DNA of 64,000 nt from Cytobacillus sp. IB215665 (lineage in GTDB: Bacteria > Bacillota > Bacilli > Bacillales > SM2101): assembly GCF_033963835.1 (NCBI RefSeq), contig NZ_JAXBME010000004.1, forward strand, positions 62,001-126,000. Direction: 5' to 3'. This document shows positions 30,528 to 40,529 of this stretch, piece after piece (the first letter of the stretch is position 1; every line of letters begins with the position of its first letter). The translations under genes were made by a program, and so were the position numbers. A model generated the notes under the pieces. It saw nothing but the letters and a program-made list of their open reading frames with translations, searched no databases and was not told where the DNA came from.

Positions 30528-30696
30528 TTGTACTTTTTCTTCTGTTTGTTTTTGATCTGCCGAATTTCTGACAATTTGAGGTGGTGGCATAGACCAAACT
30601 GCTAGAGGTGGTTTATTGTTTGCACATATTTGTCATTTTTAAGCAGGTCAATTGTGCTTTTAATATTAAATTTTACAATAAGAGGTGTGTAAAAAG

Positions 30697-31800
30697 ATGG
30701 ATATTAAGAAACAATTTCTTACTTTAAAGCCATATCAACCAGGTAAACCGACAGAAGAGGTACAAAAAGAGTATGGGCTAGACAAAATTGTAAAGCTTGC
30801 ATCGAATGAAAACCCATTTGGTAGTTCAAATAAAGTAAAGAGTGCCATTAATGATAGCTTAACTTCGCTCGCCATATATCCAGACGGATACGCTGCGAAC
30901 TTACGGGAAAAGTTAGCCACTCATTTAGGTGTTGCGGAGTCTCAACTCATATTTGGTAATGGCTCTGATGAAGTGATTCAAGTGATAAGTAGAGCATTTC
31001 TCGGACCAGGTACAAATACAGTAATGGCAACACCTACATTTCCACAATACCGCCATAATGCTATTATAGAAGGTGCTGAAATAAAGGAAGTCCCATTAAT
31101 TGAAGGTCACCATAATTTAGATGAGATGCTTAATGCTATTGATGACGATACGCAAATAGTATGGCTTTGTAGCCCGAATAATCCTACAGGAACATACATC
31201 AATTCAGAAAAGCTATTGGGATTTTTAAATAACGTTCCAAATGATGTTTTAGTAGTCGTTGATGAAGCTTATTACGAATATGTAACCGCAGTTGATTATC
31301 CAGAGACGGTTCCATTACTTGATTCATTCAATAATTTAATGATTTTAAGAACCTTTTCAAAAGCACATGGTTTAGCAGCGCTTAGAATTGGATATGGTAT
31401 ATCTCATCAAGAACTATTACAAAAAATAGAGCCTGGAAGAGAACCATTTAATACGAATAGATTGTCTCAAGCAGCCGCGCTAGCATCCTTAGATGACCAA
31501 GCTTTTATTGATCAGTGTGTTCAAAAAAATAAGGAAGGACTTCAACAGTTCTATGCATTTTGTGAGCAGTATCAATTAAGCTACTATCCATCTGAAGGAA
31601 ACTTTATTTTAATTGATTTTGAGACTGAAGGTAATGAAATATTTCAATATTTACTTGAAAGGGGATTTATCATTCGTTCTGGAAATGCCCTAGGATTTCC
31701 TACGAGTGCTCGTATAACGGTAGGATCAAAAGAACAGAATGAAGAAATTATAAATATATTAAGTGAAATGTTAAGTAATAAGACTGCTAACATGAAATAG
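30697..31800 (+). CDS. hisC: Histidinol-phosphate/aromatic aminotransferase
   Basis: A 367-residue class II PLP-dependent aminotransferase acting in histidine synthesis and in aromatic amino-acid transamination. The substrate-binding start is [10 protein letters not shown], and the PLP lysine lies in [17 protein letters not shown] (about K225). ATG 30697 follows AGAGGTGTG; an in-frame codon at 30685 precedes this site. In B. subtilis this gene follows trpA; here it follows aroH directly. Confidence 0.95.
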   Translation: MDIKKQFLTLKPYQPGKPTEEVQKEYGLDKIVKLASNENPFGSSNKVKSAINDSLTSLAIYPDGYAANLREKLATHLGVAESQLIFGNGSDEVIQVISRAFLGPGTNTVMATPTFPQYRHNAIIEGAEIKEVPLIEGHHNLDEMLNAIDDDTQIVWLCSPNNPTGTYINSEKLLGFLNNVPNDVLVVVDEAYYEYVTAVDYPETVPLLDSFNNLMILRTFSKAHGLAALRIGYGISHQELLQKIEPGREPFNTNRLSQAAALASLDDQAFIDQCVQKNKEGLQQFYAFCEQYQLSYYPSEGNFILIDFETEGNEIFQYLLERGFIIRSGNALGFPTSARITVGSKEQNEEIINILSEMLSNKTANMK

Positions 31801-31816
31801 CTATAGGTGATTAAAT

Positions 31817-32920
31817 ATGAATAAAAGAGTATTAATTATAGGTTTAGGTCTTATAGGTGGGTCAATAGGATTAGCAATTAGTAAAGCACATAAACAAACA
31901 GCAATCATTGGGTATGATATTAATACTCATAACTTAAAACTTGCTAAAACTTTAGGAATCATAGATGAAATTGCAATATCTTTAGAGCAAGAAGTAAATA
32001 GTGCAGACTTGATTATTCTTGCGACCCCTGTTAGACAAACAGAAATATTAATTGAACAGATGGCACAGTATAAGTTTAAGCAATCAGCTATCGTTACTGA
32101 TGTAGGGAGTACTAAACAGTTTATAGTGTCAAAAGCGAATATATTCCGCCAAAAAGGTGTTACTTTTATTGGTGGGCATCCGATGGCAGGTTCTCATAAG
32201 AGTGGAGTAGTGGCAGCGAAAGCACATTTATTTGAAAATGCATTTTACATTTTAACTACACCTGAAGATGTTGGTATTGAACATGTAAACGATTTGAAGG
32301 AGTGGTTAAAAGGTACAAATGCTAAATTCATTCATTTATCTCCACAGGAGCATGATAGAATTACTGGGGTCATTAGTCACTTTCCACATATTATTGCAGC
32401 AAGCCTTGTACATCAGGCGGAAACGTTTCAAAACGAACATGAGTTTATAAGTAGACTAGCAGCTGGAGGCTTTAAAGATATTACACGAATAGCTTCAAGT
32501 AATCCGGAGATGTGGCGTGACATTTTACTCCATAACAAAGATGAGTTGTTACATCTATTCAACCACTGGACTAGTGAAATGGAAACAATTCGAAAAATGA
32601 TTGATAATGAGGATGGTGAAGGAATCTTCTCTTACTTTTCTTCAGCAAAACGTTTTCGTGAGTCATTACCAGCAAAAGCTAAAGGTGCCATACCATCATT
32701 CTATGATTTATATGTAGATGTACCCGATTACCCTGGGATTATCTCTGAGGTAACAGGGTATTTGGCATTGGAGAAAATAAGTATAACGAATATACGTATT
32801 ATTGAAATTCGAGAAGATATATATGGAGTTCTTCGCCTTAGCTTTCAATCGGAGGAAGATCGAAATAAAGCAGTTTCCTGTCTTGCGAAGCATACCAGCT
32901 ACGATACGTATTACGGATAG
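31817..32920 (+). CDS. tyrA: Prephenate dehydrogenase
   Basis: A 367-residue NAD-dependent enzyme that makes 4-hydroxyphenylpyruvate for tyrosine. The Rossmann motif [10 protein letters not shown] is at residues 9-18, and [13 protein letters not shown] near residue 119 is typical of the family. A C-terminal ACT regulatory domain (about residues 295-367, from [18 protein letters not shown]) suggests control by tyrosine. It follows hisC by 16 bp. Confidence 0.95.
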   Translation: MNKRVLIIGLGLIGGSIGLAISKAHKQTAIIGYDINTHNLKLAKTLGIIDEIAISLEQEVNSADLIILATPVRQTEILIEQMAQYKFKQSAIVTDVGSTKQFIVSKANIFRQKGVTFIGGHPMAGSHKSGVVAAKAHLFENAFYILTTPEDVGIEHVNDLKEWLKGTNAKFIHLSPQEHDRITGVISHFPHIIAASLVHQAETFQNEHEFISRLAAGGFKDITRIASSNPEMWRDILLHNKDELLHLFNHWTSEMETIRKMIDNEDGEGIFSYFSSAKRFRESLPAKAKGAIPSFYDLYVDVPDYPGIISEVTGYLALEKISITNIRIIEIREDIYGVLRLSFQSEEDRNKAVSCLAKHTSYDTYYG

Positions 32921-32937
32921 AACAAGGAGTGAACCTA

Positions 32938-34221
32938 TTGAAAATGATAAAAACGAAGGTACCTAGCTTAGTAGGGACCTTACATATTCCAGGCGATAAA
33001 TCAATCTCTCATCGTGCAGTGATGTTTGGTGCAATTGCTAATGGTAAAACGACAATCAACAATTTTTTAGCGGGAGATGATTGTTTAAGTACAATTGATT
33101 GTTTTCGCAAAATGGGTGTTACCATTGAACAAAATGACGATCATGTGGAAATAGAAGGACAAGGGATTGAAAAGCTAAATGAGCCGTCTGATATATTAAA
33201 TGTAGGAAACTCCGGTACGACTACAAGGTTAATACTTGGGCTTTTAGCAGGCTGTGATTTTCATGCATGTTTAATTGGCGACGATTCGATAGCTAAAAGG
33301 CCGATGGGAAGGGTTACTATTCCATTAAAAGACATGGGAATTCAAATAGATGGGCGCTCAAATGGAACATTAACCCCATTATCAATTCGTGGAGGTAATG
33401 TCAAACCTACACAATATATTTCTAAAGTTGCTAGCGCACAAGTGAAATCTGCCATTCTTCTAGCGGGGTTACATGCTGATGGTGTGACTTCTGTTACAGA
33501 ACCACATAAGTCAAGAGATCATTCGGAGCGAATGCTACGTGCATTTGGAGCTGACGTAAAGGAAGATGGACTAACTGTATCTATTGAGGGTAAACAGCCT
33601 TTAATGGGTACGAATATTCAAGTTCCAGGTGATATATCATCAGCCGCTTTTTTTCTAGTAGCTGGAGCTATTGTTCCTAACAGCAACATCACGTTAAAAA
33701 ACGTTGGGGTTAATCCGACACGCACTGGGATTTTAGATGTGCTACACATGATGGGGGCAAATATTAATATAACGAATGAGCGTTTGGAAAATTTCGAACC
33801 TGTAGCTGATATTAACATTACAACATCTGAGTTAAAAGGTATAGAAATCGGTGGGGATCTTATTCCAAGGTTAATAGATGAAATACCGATCATAGCCCTG
33901 ATGGCTACCCAAGCTAAAGGTGTAACAGTAATTAAAGATGCGGCAGAATTGAAAGTTAAAGAAACGAATCGTATTGATACAGTCGTTTCACAATTAATAA
34001 AGCTAGGTGCAGATATTACTGCTACTGATGACGGGATGATTATTAATGGCACGACTAAGCTAACAGGAGATCACGTCGATAGCTTTCATGACCATAGGAT
34101 AGGTATGATGCTTTCAATTGCAGGATGTATTTGTGAAGGGGAGCTGACTTTACAAAATGATGAGGCAATATCGGTATCCTATCCAAACTTCTTTCATCAT
34201 TTAAATAGTCTTATCAATTAA
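32938..34221 (+). CDS. aroA: EPSP synthase (3-phosphoshikimate 1-carboxyvinyltransferase)
   Basis: A 427-residue enzyme adding enolpyruvate to shikimate 3-phosphate. Substrate motifs are [10 protein letters not shown] (about residue 20), [11 protein letters not shown] near 90, [10 protein letters not shown] near 188 and KVKETNRI near 340. TTG 32938 has AAGGAGTGAA at the right distance; ATG 32944 is an alternative. It is the last gene of the aromatic operon, with 17 bp to tyrA and a strong terminator after it. In B. subtilis it is called aroE. Confidence 0.95.
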   Translation: MKMIKTKVPSLVGTLHIPGDKSISHRAVMFGAIANGKTTINNFLAGDDCLSTIDCFRKMGVTIEQNDDHVEIEGQGIEKLNEPSDILNVGNSGTTTRLILGLLAGCDFHACLIGDDSIAKRPMGRVTIPLKDMGIQIDGRSNGTLTPLSIRGGNVKPTQYISKVASAQVKSAILLAGLHADGVTSVTEPHKSRDHSERMLRAFGADVKEDGLTVSIEGKQPLMGTNIQVPGDISSAAFFLVAGAIVPNSNITLKNVGVNPTRTGILDVLHMMGANINITNERLENFEPVADINITTSELKGIEIGGDLIPRLIDEIPIIALMATQAKGVTVIKDAAELKVKETNRIDTVVSQLIKLGADITATDDGMIINGTTKLTGDHVDSFHDHRIGMMLSIAGCICEGELTLQNDEAISVSYPNFFHHLNSLIN

Positions 34222-34246
34222 AGTACGGTTGTTTTTTGTAAGGATT

Positions 34247-34273
34247 CCCCACCAAAAGAGGTGGGGGTTTTTA
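34247..34273 (+). terminator. Terminator of the aromatic operon
   Basis: CCCCACC / GGTGGGG stem, 6-base loop, then GTTTTTAAT. Confidence 0.93.
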
Positions 34274-34698
34274 ATCGTAGTAGAGCTGACATCCCGATGT
34301 TTAGTTTTACTTTTCCGAGAGAATTTAGTTATTTATTGTGTAATGAATAACTAGGTTAATGGGTTGTAAACAAATCATTTGTTTTGGCTGTTTTCACATA
34401 GATTGTTGTTTTTCATCACCAGGTTGAACATAAAAGAGTCTGTATGCTCAATAGCGTTGTAAATTATATGAAAGGTTATTTAGATTGGCTGAATTTTGAA
34501 AGAATAGTAACAAAGCTGATCGATAGAGTATTATGAAAAGAGCGGAATATGTGTAATCGTACTTCGTTAAAAATGCTTTCGTGAGATATATGAATTGAGA
34601 GGGAGAGAGGCGTTATTGATTTCATAATTTGTGTCATAGTTACCATGCTTCGTACATAGCTTGTCATAAGACCTTTTTATCATTTCAAGGGGGATATT
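34274..34698 (+). other. Gap with repeat-end fragment and a possible ORF scrap
   Basis: No supported gene. At 34386-34415 GGCTGTTTTCACATAGATTG matches one end of the interspersed repeat. A 22-codon frame at 34468-34536 (MKGYLDWLNFERIVTKLID...) has coding-like text but no ribosome-binding site. It may be gene debris. Confidence 0.4.
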
Positions 34699-35604
34699 AT
34701 GGCATATATAATTGATGAAGCCAAAGTGTTAAGAAGTAATGGAGTCGAAGCATGTTCAATTTTTGTTAAAAATAATAGGATTGACTTTATAAGAGAAAAC
34801 GCCAATAGGTTTCGATCGCTTAAAATGAACGTGGATAGTTTTATCGTTACACCTGGTCATGTGATGCTTGATTTATCACTATCGACATCCCTCCCCTTTC
34901 AATTATTTAAACAACACCTTCGAACTCATTTCCTCATGAAGGGCTGTACAACAATACTTGTTATTTGTAAAATTCCTTATGAAAATCAGCTAATGAATGA
35001 ACTCAATAAAGTTCGGAGAAATTTAGTTAACAGTCCGATCGATTATTACATTGGAGTACAGATTTCTTTGAAAACATTAACCCCTTCTTTTGTACGAGCT
35101 TGTAAACGAAATAAAATACCAGTAATATTAGTTGAAATTGAACGTGAAGATGATTTATTTGATGTACAGTGGGGATGGATTAGCGAAGCATTATTTTTAT
35201 ATCCAATTGTATTTATCCCTGTTTCGCAAAATCGATCAAAGCAAGAGCAAAAAAAGCTTACGAAGATTTGGAACCATCATACATCAACACATAAAATTCC
35301 AACTATTGCAGAATGTCCACAAGAGGGAAGACCGTTGTCAAAGGAAATATTAACAAAGATAGGAATCTATCCAGCTAAAGGGGACATTCGAGTTGGAGGG
35401 GAAGTTGATTATAATTTGTATAGCAATGAAGATCAAGTAAAGAAAGTTGCTCAAAATGCATTTGTCGATTATCATAATCATAACCCCGCTATAACGGTGC
35501 ATAAAGGTGTAGTTATTAAATCAGGTGACAAAATCGATTTTCGTCCAGGTTTTGGAAATGAATGTAGTGTTAAAATTCCTGGGTATTTTTCTGCACCTAC
35601 ATAA
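34699..35604 (+). CDS. Divergent amidohydrolase-like protein of unknown function
   Basis: A 301-residue soluble protein. The first 60 residues resemble the composite domain of cyclic amidohydrolases: a SIFVKNNRIDFI strand pair, then VTPGHVMLDLSLS where enzymes have PG-x-x-D-x-H-x-H. The metal-binding HxH is missing here, so a classical metal-dependent hydrolase activity is unlikely. The C-terminal part has a DKIDFRPGFGNE segment. ATG 34699 follows AAGGGGGAT. It lies alone between aroA and ypiA. I do not know its function; the amidohydrolase link is tentative. Confidence 0.7.
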   Translation: MAYIIDEAKVLRSNGVEACSIFVKNNRIDFIRENANRFRSLKMNVDSFIVTPGHVMLDLSLSTSLPFQLFKQHLRTHFLMKGCTTILVICKIPYENQLMNELNKVRRNLVNSPIDYYIGVQISLKTLTPSFVRACKRNKIPVILVEIEREDDLFDVQWGWISEALFLYPIVFIPVSQNRSKQEQKKLTKIWNHHTSTHKIPTIAECPQEGRPLSKEILTKIGIYPAKGDIRVGGEVDYNLYSNEDQVKKVAQNAFVDYHNHNPAITVHKGVVIKSGDKIDFRPGFGNECSVKIPGYFSAPT

Positions 35605-35645
35605 ACAGAACATAATTAATACTTGATGTGATAATAAAATAAGAA

Positions 35646-35795
35646 GGCTCTTTTCACAAACTTTGTTGCTCTTAAAAAGCAAAAAATAAAGTTATGCAGT
35701 TGACCTCATTTAAAATGAGATAAGATGCCACAACTGCTTGGTTTATACGTATGTATTTCTTATAACGAAAACCAATAATCAATGCGAAAACAGCC
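35646..35795 (+). repeat. Interspersed repeat, copy R8
   Basis: Complete forward copy: left end GGCTCTTTTCACAAACTTTG, core GATAAGATGCCAC, right end AATCAATGCGAAAACAGCC. It ends 37 bp before the ypiA start. Confidence 0.88.
35738..35766 (+). promoter_or_regulatory. Promoter-like pair inside repeat R8, before ypiA
   Basis: TTGGTT at 35738-35743 and TATAAC at 35761-35766 with exactly 17 bases between. Transcription would begin about 60 bases before ypiA. Confidence 0.45.
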
Positions 35796-35832
35796 AATAA
35801 GAATGAGTTTAAAAAGAGAGGATTACTGTTAT

Positions 35833-37089
35833 ATGAGTACAATTGATAAAGCGTTAAGTTATATAGATAATGGAGATGTAGAGAGAGGTATTGATCTTCT
35901 AAATAGTTTAAAGCTAATCTGTACAGATGACGAAAAGTACCGAATTGCGGAGATATATTTCGATTTAGGGTTCGCAAATGACGCCAAAGTTATGCTTGAG
36001 GAATTGTTACTACTTTATCCTAATGAAGGAGAGTTATTAACTTTCTTGGCTGATGTGCTGATCGACTTAAATCATGAAGATGAAGCTATTGAGGTATTAA
36101 ATACTGTATCCAAAGAAGATCCATCATTTCCGCAAGCGTTATTGCTGCTTGCAGATTTATATGAAATGCAAGGTTTAGAGGAAGTTTGTGAACAAAAGTT
36201 GTTAGAAGCAAAAAGTATCCTACCTAATGAACCACTTATTGACTTTGCCCTCGGAGAATTTTATCTAAGTCATGGATATTTTAATAAAAGTCTAACGTAC
36301 TTCATTCGACTCGTAGAAAATAGTGAAACAATTTCAGGAGTAAATCTTAATCAACGTATTGCAGAAGCATACAGTTCAAGCGGTGAATTTGAAAAGTCAC
36401 TTCAATATTATCAAGCAGCACTCGAAGAAAATGTAGATATTAATTTATTGTTTGGTTACGGATTTACGGCTTACCAAGCTGGAAACTATCAAACAGCAAT
36501 TAATAAACTCACCGATCTTAAGGAGATCGATCCTGAATATACTTCATTATATTTATATTTAGCAAAGTCTTATGAGCATGAGGGTGCTACGACTAAAAGC
36601 TTGGAAGTAGTAAAAGAAGGACTTGCAGTGGACGAATATAATAAAGAATTATATTATTATGCAGGGAAATTAGCGATTTCAGCAGGTGAGAATACAGATG
36701 CGATTCAATACCTATATGAAGCCTTAGCTTTAGATCCAGAATACGTCGAAGCAATACATACGTTAATTGAACTATTCATGATTGAGGAGAACTATGACGA
36801 GGTTGTATATACAATTGAAGAAGCAAAAAAATATGGATTAGATGATCTCCAGTTTGCTTGGCAAATGGCAAAAGCTAAAAGCAAACTTGAAATGTTTTCA
36901 GATGCATTAAAACATTATCGTCTCGCATATACTTTCTTTAACAATGATATTGCATTTCTTGAAGAGTACGGTTATTTCTTAGTTGAAGAAGGCCTGAGAG
37001 ATGAGGCGAAAACAGTTTTTTCACAGTTACTTGAACTAGACCCTGCCAATACGGAAATTGCTGATATGTTATTACAAATGGATTATTAA
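35833..37089 (+). CDS. ypiA: Tetratricopeptide repeat protein YpiA
   Basis: A 418-residue protein made of about 11 tetratricopeptide-type helical repeats, for example residues from KALSYIDNGDVERGIDLL onward and the C-terminal EEGLRDEAKTVFSQLLELDP unit. TPR proteins serve as scaffolds; no catalytic domain is seen. ATG 35833 follows GAGAGGATT at slightly long spacing. It is the first gene of the ypiA-ypiB-ypiF-qcrABC region, as in B. subtilis. Confidence 0.9.
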   Translation: MSTIDKALSYIDNGDVERGIDLLNSLKLICTDDEKYRIAEIYFDLGFANDAKVMLEELLLLYPNEGELLTFLADVLIDLNHEDEAIEVLNTVSKEDPSFPQALLLLADLYEMQGLEEVCEQKLLEAKSILPNEPLIDFALGEFYLSHGYFNKSLTYFIRLVENSETISGVNLNQRIAEAYSSSGEFEKSLQYYQAALEENVDINLLFGYGFTAYQAGNYQTAINKLTDLKEIDPEYTSLYLYLAKSYEHEGATTKSLEVVKEGLAVDEYNKELYYYAGKLAISAGENTDAIQYLYEALALDPEYVEAIHTLIELFMIEENYDEVVYTIEEAKKYGLDDLQFAWQMAKAKSKLEMFSDALKHYRLAYTFFNNDIAFLEEYGYFLVEEGLRDEAKTVFSQLLELDPANTEIADMLLQMDY

Positions 37090-37169
37090 TGATTAATTGT
37101 ATCATGTTGTCTAACTCGTATAGCTGTTAATTGTTTCCTTTTATAGTTGAAAAGGAGGGAAGGAAGAGT

Positions 37170-37706
37170 ATGGCGATTCCTGTTTCTGTTAATGAAAAAA
37201 AAGATTTTATTCGTTGGTTCTTAAGTAACTATCAATTAAAAAGAAGAGAGTGTGTTTGGATCTTAAACTACTTAATGAGTCATGATCAACTAATGAAACA
37301 CGTTCATTTTGTAGAACAATCGCAATATTGCCCTCGAGGAATTATTATGTCAACACATTGTGTTGACGATGTTCCCTTTCGTTTTTATAAAGAAAATGTG
37401 ATGACAACAGATGCTGAAAAATCCTTTCATGACATAAGGTTAAATCGGGAAGAGGAGATTTATATACAGCTAAACTTTCGAGCATCGATACATTCTCCCA
37501 ATTATGCTGCTGTTTTAGAGGAAAATCCATATATTCCAAAACAGTTGCATATCAATGAAAAAGACCGCATTTTAGCTGAGAGGTTTTTAGAGGATTCTAT
37601 ACAATCGTTCCAAAAAGAAAAACTGCTAAAGTTGATTGATGAGGCGCTTGACTGTGATGATAAAGATGAATTTAACCGATTAACTGAGATTTTAAAGAAA
37701 ATATGA
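37170..37706 (+). CDS. ypiB: YpiB (UPF0302)
   Basis: A 178-residue protein of the UPF0302 family. Diagnostic text includes [19 protein letters not shown] near residue 25 and [19 protein letters not shown] near 75. ATG 37170 follows AAGGAGGGAAGG; an in-frame codon at 37131 has no such site. The biochemical function is not established to my knowledge. A good terminator follows. Confidence 0.9.
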   Translation: MAIPVSVNEKKDFIRWFLSNYQLKRRECVWILNYLMSHDQLMKHVHFVEQSQYCPRGIIMSTHCVDDVPFRFYKENVMTTDAEKSFHDIRLNREEEIYIQLNFRASIHSPNYAAVLEENPYIPKQLHINEKDRILAERFLEDSIQSFQKEKLLKLIDEALDCDDKDEFNRLTEILKKI

Positions 37707-37737
37707 ACATTTTATGAACTTTTTTTATTGTATGTAG

Positions 37738-37769
37738 CCTTGCGTTATAATTTAGCAAGGTTTTTTTTT
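37738..37769 (+). terminator. Terminator of ypiAB
   Basis: CCTTGC / GCAAGG stem followed by nine T residues. Confidence 0.85.
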
Positions 37770-37859
37770 ATTTGTAGTTTTCTTATGAATGTAATTATGA
37801 TATGTTTTTTGCTAGTAAGGAAATTTAGTTTTGAAGACTGAATGATGGAGGGATAAATT

Positions 37860-38327
37860 TTGAGATGGACAATCAAGGATATTGACATGTATTTGAAATC
37901 GGCAGACTATGTTGATTCTGCTATCATTCCACTAATACCATTCGGTTTAGGTTCAAATATCAAGTCAACTGTAACTATGGGAGAATTCATAGGAATGATT
38001 ACTAATGAGTTGGAGCGCCAATTTAAAGGAAGGTTATTGCTCTTACCACAGTTTACATACATGCAAGATGAGGAAATAGAAACGAAGAAAAATAAGTTGT
38101 TTACGTGGTGTACTGAATTAAAAGCTAATGGCATAAAGCATATCTTCATTTTGACAAGTGATAGTGAATGGAAGCAAATTGAATCTATAATGGAAGATAT
38201 GTTAATCTGGTTGCCCGCCTTACCACTTGAACATTTAGATGACGAAGCCTACAATACAATGATGAAAGAACAAGTAAACCAATTAATTCCACTTTTTATT
38301 AATATGTGGAGAGAAAAAAACAAATAA
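37860..38327 (+). CDS. ypiF: YpiF (DUF2487)
   Basis: A 155-residue soluble protein of the DUF2487/YpiF family, recognised by SADYVDSAIIPLIPFG near residue 14, and its place directly before qcrA. No catalytic motif is evident. TTG 37860 is placed by GGAGGGAT 6-9 bases upstream. A separate near-consensus promoter lies between it and qcrA. Confidence 0.85.
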   Translation: MRWTIKDIDMYLKSADYVDSAIIPLIPFGLGSNIKSTVTMGEFIGMITNELERQFKGRLLLLPQFTYMQDEEIETKKNKLFTWCTELKANGIKHIFILTSDSEWKQIESIMEDMLIWLPALPLEHLDDEAYNTMMKEQVNQLIPLFINMWREKNK

Positions 38328-38349
38328 ATCTCTATATTAAGACACATAG

Positions 38350-38377
38350 TTGACATGTTTTAAGAGAATGATAATAT
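38350..38377 (+). promoter_or_regulatory. Promoter of qcrABC
   Basis: TTGACA at 38350-38355 and TAATAT at 38372-38377 with 16 bases between; about 100 bp before qcrA. A palindrome TGATATATCA lies downstream at about 38396-38405 and might be an operator. Confidence 0.6.
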
Positions 38378-38479
38378 TGACCTCATTGGCATATTGATAT
38401 ATCATGAGTATGTCCTAGTTTTATATGTGTATAATGTATGTCCGAGAAGGACCTAGCAATGTTTAGAGGGGGGAAAAAT

Positions 38480-38989
38480 ATGAGCGAGAAAAATCACCGA
38501 GTTTCTAGACGACAATTTTTGAACTACACTCTTACTGGTGTCGGTGGATTTATGGCGGCAGGGATGCTAATGCCGATGGTTCGCTTCGCAGTTGACCCTG
38601 TACTTAGACCATCGGAAGAACAAGAAATGCTTCCTGTTGCACAAGTTACAGATTTAACAAACGAGCCACAATCGTATTCTTTTAAAGTCCATCAAGTTGA
38701 TGCATGGTATGAGTCAGAGGTTCCTTACACAGCTTGGGTGTATAAAGATGAAAAGGATGAAATCGTAGCATTGTCACCTATATGTAAGCATTTAGGCTGT
38801 GTTGTAGACTGGAATACAGATGAAGGCAATCCTAACCATTTCTTCTGTCCATGTCATCTTGGTCTATATACGAAGGATGGAACGAATGTACCTGGTACAC
38901 CACCTTTGGCACCGCTAGATGTGTATGATTTTAAAGTAGAGGACGGGACGTTATATCTAGGAAAAGCAAAACCACGAAAGGAGGCGTAA
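38480..38989 (+). CDS. qcrA: Menaquinol:cytochrome c reductase Rieske iron-sulphur subunit
   Basis: A 169-residue membrane-anchored Rieske protein of the bc complex. The N-terminus carries a twin-arginine signal (SRRQFLNYTLTG) and a membrane anchor (about residues 18-36). The 2Fe-2S ligands are in CKHLGC and CPCHLGLY near residues 109 and 130. ATG 38480 follows GAGGGGGG. qcrB starts 3 bp after the stop. In respiration the complex oxidises menaquinol and reduces cytochrome c. Confidence 0.96.
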   Translation: MSEKNHRVSRRQFLNYTLTGVGGFMAAGMLMPMVRFAVDPVLRPSEEQEMLPVAQVTDLTNEPQSYSFKVHQVDAWYESEVPYTAWVYKDEKDEIVALSPICKHLGCVVDWNTDEGNPNHFFCPCHLGLYTKDGTNVPGTPPLAPLDVYDFKVEDGTLYLGKAKPRKEA

Positions 38990-38992
38990 TTA

Positions 38993-39667
38993 ATGTTAAA
39001 CAAGATTTATGATTGGGTTGATGAGCGATTAGACATTACGCCTTTGTGGCGAGATATAGCTGACCATGAAGTACCTGAGCATGTTAACCCAGCTCATCAT
39101 TTCTCAGCATTTGTGTATTGCTTTGGAGGCTTGACATTTTTTGTTACTGTCATTCAAATTTTATCTGGTATGTTCTTAACGATGTATTATGTTCCAGATA
39201 TTGAAAATGCATGGAAATCGGTTTATTACTTGCAAAACGAAGTAGCCTTTGGGCAAATTGTTCGCGGAATGCATCATTGGGGTGCTAGCTTAGTTATTGT
39301 TATGATGTTTTTACATACGCTACGAGTATTTTTCCAAGGGGCATATAAGAAGCCACGTGAACTTAACTGGGTTGTTGGAGTTTTAATATTCTTTGTTATG
39401 CTAGGATTAGGGTTCACAGGCTATTTATTACCTTGGGATATGAAAGCGCTCTTCGCTACTAAAGTAGGACTAGAAATAGCAGTACAAACACCGTTAATAG
39501 GTGAACAATTAAAAACACTATTAGCTGGACACAGTGAAATTGTCGGGGCACAAACATTAACCCGTTTCTTTGCTATTCATGTATTCTTCTTACCAGGAGC
39601 TTTACTTGGATTGATGGGAGCCCACTTCTTAATGATCCGTAAGCAAGGAATTTCAGGTCCACTATAA
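38993..39667 (+). CDS. qcrB: Menaquinol:cytochrome c reductase cytochrome b subunit
   Basis: A 224-residue cytochrome b6-type membrane protein with four transmembrane helices and two bis-histidine haem pairs. The histidines are in GMHHWGASLV and MMFLHTLRVF (helix B), and in RFFAIHVFFLP and HFLMIRKQG (helix D). The cysteine of FVYCFGG is a candidate for the covalent haem seen in b6-type subunits. The quinol site lies near GFTGYLLPWD. It sits between qcrA and qcrC. Confidence 0.95.
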   Translation: MLNKIYDWVDERLDITPLWRDIADHEVPEHVNPAHHFSAFVYCFGGLTFFVTVIQILSGMFLTMYYVPDIENAWKSVYYLQNEVAFGQIVRGMHHWGASLVIVMMFLHTLRVFFQGAYKKPRELNWVVGVLIFFVMLGLGFTGYLLPWDMKALFATKVGLEIAVQTPLIGEQLKTLLAGHSEIVGAQTLTRFFAIHVFFLPGALLGLMGAHFLMIRKQGISGPL

Positions 39668-39716
39668 AATATATGAATAATTGTATATACCTTAAACAAA
39701 GGAGGGAGAATTGAAT

Positions 39717-40493
39717 ATGCATCGTGGAAAAGGGATGAAATTTGTAGGTGATTCCCGCGTGAAAGCGGTAGAAATGCGTAAACCGAATATCCCGAAAGAT
39801 TATTCGGAATACCCAGGGAAAACCGAGGCATTTTGGCCAAACTTCTTATTGAAAGAATGGATGGTAGGAGCAGTCTTTCTTACCGCATACCTAATCTTAA
39901 CAGTAGCCCATCCATCGCCTTTAGAGCGTATGGCGGATCCGACTGATACTGGGTATACTCCACTGCCTGACTGGTATTTCTTATTCTTATATCAATTACT
40001 TAAATATACTTATGCGTCTAGTCAGTATACAGTATTAGGTGCATTTATTATGCCTGGATTAGCATTTGGTGCATTATTGCTCGCGCCATTTATTGACCGA
40101 GGACCTGAGCGTCGTCCTCTTAAAAGACCGTTAGCGACAGGATTTATGCTATTATCAATCGCTGCAATTACTTTCTTAACTTGGGAATCTGTAGATCAGC
40201 ATGATTGGGAGTTAGCTAAAAAGCAAGGAGAAATTGTTATTGTTCCTGACGTTGAGGTAGATACTGATGCTGAAGGTTATAAATTATTAGAGGCAAATAC
40301 TTGTTTATCTTGTCACGGTAATGACTTATTAGGTGGATCTGCAGCACCAGCACTTATCGATACAGGCTTAACTGTTGATGAAATTACAAATATTGTGATT
40401 AACGGACAAGGCGCAATGCCTCCAGGCCTTTTCAATGGAACTGATGAAGAACTTCAAAAGGTTGCAGAGTTTATCGAAAGCTTGAAGCCTTAA
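39717..40493 (+). CDS. qcrC: Menaquinol:cytochrome c reductase subunit IV-cytochrome c fusion
   Basis: A 258-residue fusion typical of Bacillus: residues 1-160 correspond to subunit IV with three membrane helices (HPSPLERMADPTDT, then LPDWYFLFLYQLLKY), and residues 180-258 form a cytochrome c domain with haem motif CLSCH (about residues 199-203) and a GQGAMPPG axial Met region. ATG 39717 gives the known N-terminus MHRGKGMKF; TTG 39711 lies too near GGAGGG. Confidence 0.95.
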   Translation: MHRGKGMKFVGDSRVKAVEMRKPNIPKDYSEYPGKTEAFWPNFLLKEWMVGAVFLTAYLILTVAHPSPLERMADPTDTGYTPLPDWYFLFLYQLLKYTYASSQYTVLGAFIMPGLAFGALLLAPFIDRGPERRPLKRPLATGFMLLSIAAITFLTWESVDQHDWELAKKQGEIVIVPDVEVDTDAEGYKLLEANTCLSCHGNDLLGGSAAPALIDTGLTVDEITNIVINGQGAMPPGLFNGTDEELQKVAEFIESLKP

Positions 40494-40526
40494 AAAAAGC
40501 TGACTAAAAGTCAGCTTTTTTTTTAT
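40492..40526 (+). terminator. Bidirectional terminator between qcrC and ykyB
   Basis: AAAGCTGAC / GTCAGCTTT with A-run before and T-run after, so it can act on both converging transcripts. Confidence 0.9.
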
Positions 40527-40529
40527 TAA

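Noticed and set aside
30528-30696. TRAP-binding leader between aroH and hisC
   Set aside because: Only about three GAG/TAG triplets at irregular spacing were seen; TRAP needs 9-11.
33618-34052. 144-codon reverse ORF inside aroA
   Set aside because: Shadow of aroA without a ribosome-binding site or family resemblance.
34476-34667. 63-codon reverse ORF before the amidohydrolase-like gene
   Set aside because: No start signal; Ser/Ile/Leu-rich text unlike a real protein.
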